Shown here: positions 60,846 through 64,000 of the stretch, one piece after another
Layout: each line of letters starts with the position of its first letter
Numbering within the stretch: position 1 is the first letter of the stretch
Source of the DNA: Leishmania mexicana MHOM/GT/2001/U1103
Lineage: Eukaryota; Euglenozoa; Kinetoplastea; Trypanosomatida; Trypanosomatidae
Length of the DNA: 64,000 nt
NCBI RefSeq assembly: GCF_000234665.1
Contig: NC_018333.1
Coordinates: 681,001 to 745,000, forward strand
Reading direction: 5' to 3'
Notes under the pieces: model-generated
The model's database searches: none
Told to the model about the DNA's origin: nothing
Seen by the model: the letters and a program-made list of their open reading frames with translations, nothing else
Program-made: the position numbers and the translations under genes

Positions 60846-60873
60846 CTGGGGAGAGAGAGACGGAAAGGGTAGG
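60846..60873 (-). promoter_or_regulatory. Putative spliced-leader acceptor for the 60776 gene
   Basis: On the minus strand CCTTTCCGTCTCTCTCTCCC precedes CAG; AG corresponds to plus-strand 60846-60847. 5' UTR about 69 nt. Confidence 0.55.
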
Positions 60874-61258
60874 ATGACCGATTCAACCGCTCCGTTTCTC
60901 TCCTCCGCCTCTTCTCCGAATGGTCTGCAGCTGTGTATCGACGAGTGCAGCCTTGTACTCAAAACAAAGAATTCTTGCCTCCGCGCCGCTGTGCCCCGTT
61001 GGGTTGTATCCGCGTGTGTATGTGGACACACAGACTACGTAAGCGATGGCAAGGGCCGTGGGAGGGTGGAGGAAAGGGCAGTGCGGGGCGGCGTCTCTGC
61101 GTGATTCTTATGCGCAGTTTTTTTTTGGTTGCTTCTTCGTCGCCGCACCTGCAGTCTATGTGAAAGTGGGCGAAAAGGAAAAGAAGCCGCCAATGTTTGA
61201 AATATATGTGAGGTGAGCAGGAGCGAGCACTGTGTCATGTATCGACGGGCAGTCCGAC

Positions 61259-61280
61259 GGGGGGTGGGGTGGGGTGGGGG
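61259..61280 (+). other. G-quadruplex-forming motif (second copy)
   Basis: G-runs separated by single T bases, nearly the same string as at 34359-34379. Here the G-rich strand is antisense to the flanking genes, so the transcript would be C-rich. Confidence 0.8.
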
Positions 61281-61347
61281 AACAAACGTCACCGAGACGA
61301 GGGAGGCAGTCTGTGGAGGAGTGGCAGAAATTCCCAATTTCGCAAGG

Positions 61348-61352
<5 letters not shown>

Positions 61353-61382
<30 letters not shown>
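61353..61382. repeat. (CA)15 microsatellite
   Basis: Uninterrupted CA dinucleotides, 15 units, in the minus-strand array spacer. Confidence 0.9.
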
Positions 61383-61383
<1 letters not shown>

Positions 61384-62236
61384 CTGTGCAGAGGGCAAAG
61401 AAGGGAAGGAAAATAAATACAGCAGCAACAACAATAACAACACACGCTTCGGAGAGAACGAGAACAGAGGGAGGGAGGGAGGGGAGGGGATGTGAGACGA
61501 GGTTACCCTCACGCGTGAGCGACGGAGCACAAACGCACGCCGTCTCTAGGCAACTTCACAGGAAAAACAACAACGAACAACACGCACAGAAACAAACGCG
61601 AACACACATGCAAGCGAGCAGCCCAACGGCAACTACAGGAAATATATGCTCTCGTCCTCCAGTCTAGAAGCTATGATCTCGTAATTAGATGAGGAGTGAA
61701 CTGGGCTCACTCTGATCTGCGCACATGTGAGGCAAAGGGGGACGAGGGTGGAGAGGGACGAGGAAGAAGAGGGAACGAACGATGCTATACCAGGAAAAGT
61801 CGGGAGTCATGAACAGAGCATGGACTGGATGGACGCTGCCACGCTTGAGCGGGAGCGAGCTTTAGCACCGACAGTGATAGGTGCCACCTTCACGCGCCAC
61901 CGCGATGAAGTCGACAGGAGGAGGAGGAGGGTGGGGGTGGGGGAGTGCGCAGACGAGGGCGCTGGCACCTTTCTCTGTGCCTACGATACAGCCTATTGGT
62001 GTTGGCCGTTAATATTTTTTTGTTTGTCGGGGGTGGGGGTGGGGTGTTCTTTACGCTTTCGCGGCGTCACCATGATCACGATTCATGTGAGGAAAAAGAA
62101 GGCGAGAGCACGCGCGAATATTCGACATCTGCAGTCGTCATTCAGCACATACGCGTGTCACCAAATCATGCAGCGGTGCCATCAGGTAATCAAGCCTCCT
62201 CCTTTATTCATTTCTCCCTTCAGTGGGCCTATTACT

Positions 62237-63337
62237 TCACATCTGTCGCATGAGGATGTCCTTGCAGTAGTCCACTTCAAAGTCTTCGAGGTCCTGCAAG
62301 TTCAGCGTCAGAGTCCACAGTCCGTGCGCTTTCACCTGTCGCCCCTCGCTGATGGGGGCATTTGCGGCCGCCAGCGGGTCCATGGAGCGTGTCACCGCCC
62401 ACTTGCGCTCCAGCGTCATCTCTTCACGGAAACTCTCCACCATCAGATTCACCACGATACGGCCAACTGGCACCACCTCCCACAACTCATCTGTCTGTTT
62501 GCGCTTGATCTTCGAAATGCGATGCACCTTGTCCGCGTCCTGCACGGCCCAGGCAGCCAGGTGGATATGCCGCGACCCCTCGCACGTGCCGAACATCATG
62601 TAGTCAAAGTTAGAAGTCTTCTCGGAGACGTCGATGCAGCAGAGATCGCGCACCTTCAGCGACGACAAAATGTCGGCAATCTCCTTCACGTCCTCCCTTC
62701 GCGCCTTTTTGGCATCCTGCCACGTCTCGTCAATGACGCCATTCACCTCCATCTCGAGCAGCATCTCGGCAAACCGCTCGTCATCGTACGGGAGGCGAGA
62801 CGGGTTGGGGAGCCGACGCTCCTCGGGAGGGTCATCCACAGTAACCGCCGCCTCAGCGTCTTGAATCGAGTTGCAGAAAGATGATACTTCTACGGTTGCA
62901 TTAGCGGATGCGCCGGCAGGTTTGTCTGCGTAGGCTGCCTCCTCGCCTGGCATGAGACTTGCTCTCGTGTTAGCCCGTGGCCGCGTGTCTGCCGTCTCGT
63001 CCGCGTCCAGTGGAATGCGAAGGCGTGAGTAGCGTGCGCCTTCCTCCTCGGGTACAACCCGGACCACGCCAAGCACCTCGCTCCTTGCAACGTCTCTCAA
63101 TCCGCTCGAGGGCGAAGCGGCGCCTCCTTCGAGCGCAGGGTTTTGCGTTGCTGCGGTGAGGCCCATGAGATGGTCAATGTCTACGAAGTTATCATCATCT
63201 GCTGCCCGTGGTGCGTGAGTCGGTTGCAGGCGTGTGCGCGACACGCTGAACAGCCGCCTGTGGGGCACCCGGAACGCGGGTGGTGTTGACCGCCCACACG
63301 CCAGGGCGAGCTGGAACATGGTCCCTCTACAAGACAT
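62237..63337 (-). CDS. Mitochondrial ribosome silencing factor, RsfS/MALSU1 family
   Basis: 366 residues from ATG 63335-63337 (63317-63319 is an alternative start six codons on). The N-terminus is Arg/Ser/Cys-rich without acids (MFQLALACGRSTPPAF, then FRVPHRRLFSVSRTRL), fitting mitochondrial import. The RsfS/Iojap domain lies at about 218-317: EIADILSSLKVRDLCCIDVS, then SNFDYMMFGTCEGSRHIHL, the IGEIVVH-like VGRIVVNLMVESFREEM and ERKW, in family order. RsfS binds ribosomal protein uL14 on the large subunit and blocks joining with the small subunit; MALSU1 acts in mitoribosome assembly. The first 215 residues are a long acidic extension not found in bacterial members. Confidence 0.9.
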   Translation of the reverse strand: MSCRGTMFQLALACGRSTPPAFRVPHRRLFSVSRTRLQPTHAPRAADDDNFVDIDHLMGLTAATQNPALEGGAASPSSGLRDVARSEVLGVVRVVPEEEGARYSRLRIPLDADETADTRPRANTRASLMPGEEAAYADKPAGASANATVEVSSFCNSIQDAEAAVTVDDPPEERRLPNPSRLPYDDERFAEMLLEMEVNGVIDETWQDAKKARREDVKEIADILSSLKVRDLCCIDVSEKTSNFDYMMFGTCEGSRHIHLAAWAVQDADKVHRISKIKRKQTDELWEVVPVGRIVVNLMVESFREEMTLERKWAVTRSMDPLAAANAPISEGRQVKAHGLWTLTLNLQDLEDFEVDYCKDILMRQM

Positions 63338-64000
63338 GCGTGAATATGAATACGCGTATTGCTCTATATGTAACCGGAATAGAGATGGCGTCAAGGCAGA
63401 AACCAGACTTCGATGTTGACGGCCATATGCCGCGTTTGCGCACGAGACACGTAATGCCAGGAGGTGGAGGTGGGGGTGGAGATGGAGAGGCCTGCGGGTA
63501 TCAGGGAGAGATGAGATGGCGCTTGCAACGCATAGAGGAGGAGAACAGAGGAACCACAGCAAGAAACAAGTGTGTAGTCGGGGGGGGGGAGGAGGAGCAG
63601 CACATTCCTTGTGGGTCGTCTGCGATGTGTATACGGCCAAACGCGCCGGAACACACGTACCCGCACGTGGACAGACGTTCCATGTGAAGCGCGTGGGCAC
63701 AGACATCGCTTGCCTTAACGAGAAGAACACGAGACGGAGCAGGCACAAGATCCCACTTGTCGTGGCTCGCTCTTCGACTCCATGCCTCTGCTGGGCGATT
63801 TTCGCCTGGCGGCTCCATCCAAAATCTTCCTCTGTTGCCATTTTTCGGCGATTTGTTTTCCTCTCCTTTCTTTTCTGTGTTCTACCGGTCGTGGAGGAGT
63901 TCGTGACGCTCACCAAAACGTGATTGTGTCGAGCGCGCTCTCAGTATTTTGCATTGGCCGAGAGAGAGAGAGAGACGTGACGCACACACGCTGGGCATCC
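63338..64000 (-). other. Spacer at the right edge
   Basis: 5' region of the RsfS gene and spacer. The open frame continues upstream of the chosen start to 63916 but with low-complexity residues. G-run at 63581-63590 and (GA)n at 63960-63974. No other gene seen. Confidence 0.6.

Larger units (their letters stand above)
60777..62236 (-). other. Intergenic region with splice tract, (CA)n and G-quadruplex motifs
   Basis: Spacer between minus-strand genes. It holds a pyrimidine tract and AG on the minus strand at 60846-60873, the G-run motif at 61259-61280 on the plus strand, and a (CA)n tract at 61353-61382. Further G-runs lie near 61928-61942 and 62029-62044. No gene. Confidence 0.65.

Noticed and set aside
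61727..62884. 385-codon plus-strand frame opposite the RsfS gene
   Set aside because: It is the antisense shadow of the RsfS-like gene joined to spacer sequence.
1..64000. CRISPR array, bacterial operon or prophage
   Set aside because: No spaced direct repeats and no bacterial-type ribosome sites; gene content and signals are eukaryotic.

Overview
The window looks like a piece of nuclear chromosome from a trypanosomatid, most likely Leishmania or a close relative. Genes are intronless and lie in long same-strand arrays. Gaps between them are GC-rich and full of TG/CA, TC and poly-C/poly-T runs, and several genes have a polypyrimidine tract plus AG just upstream, as expected for spliced-leader trans-splicing. 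Flagellar, GPI-anchor and mitochondrial genes fit this too. Species is not determined; a retroelement remnant with a 2A-like motif hints at a lineage that still carries retroelements, but that is inference.

Plus-strand array, about 1-55.1 kb, in order: the 3' end of a coiled-coil protein; a protein with a BILBO1-like N-terminal domain; a ZNF277-type zinc-finger protein; a signal-anchor protein; APC1 (anaphase-promoting complex, with a likely frame break at its N-terminus); IFT20; a very large low-complexity protein followed by a coding-like region broken across frames; PIG-M/GPI14 mannosyltransferase; a leucine-rich-repeat calpain-like protein lacking the catalytic residues; a cytochrome b561-domain protein; a decayed unknown gene; a RING/B-box protein; an Arg-rich protein; CCDC25; a Ycf45/SpoIIIAA-like ATPase; a small probable mitochondrial protein; and an iron-containing alcohol dehydrogenase.

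A convergent strand switch lies at about 55.08-56.0 kb. It holds a tRNA-Thr(CGT) gene on the minus strand with a T5 terminator, and G-runs able to form a quadruplex. To its right the array runs on the minus strand: a B-box/coiled-coil protein, a protein with a weak Atg13-like N-terminus, and a RsfS/MALSU1-type mitochondrial ribosome silencing factor.

The least ordinary material is between genes. Three copies of an interspersed repeat occur (28.5, 36.6 and 50.7 kb); the first two look almost identical over about 400 bp and end near A-runs. The third sits beside a reverse-strand remnant with a 2A-like peptide motif. There is also a perfect 30-bp palindrome at 18.1 kb and two copies of the same G-quadruplex motif at 34.4 and 61.3 kb.
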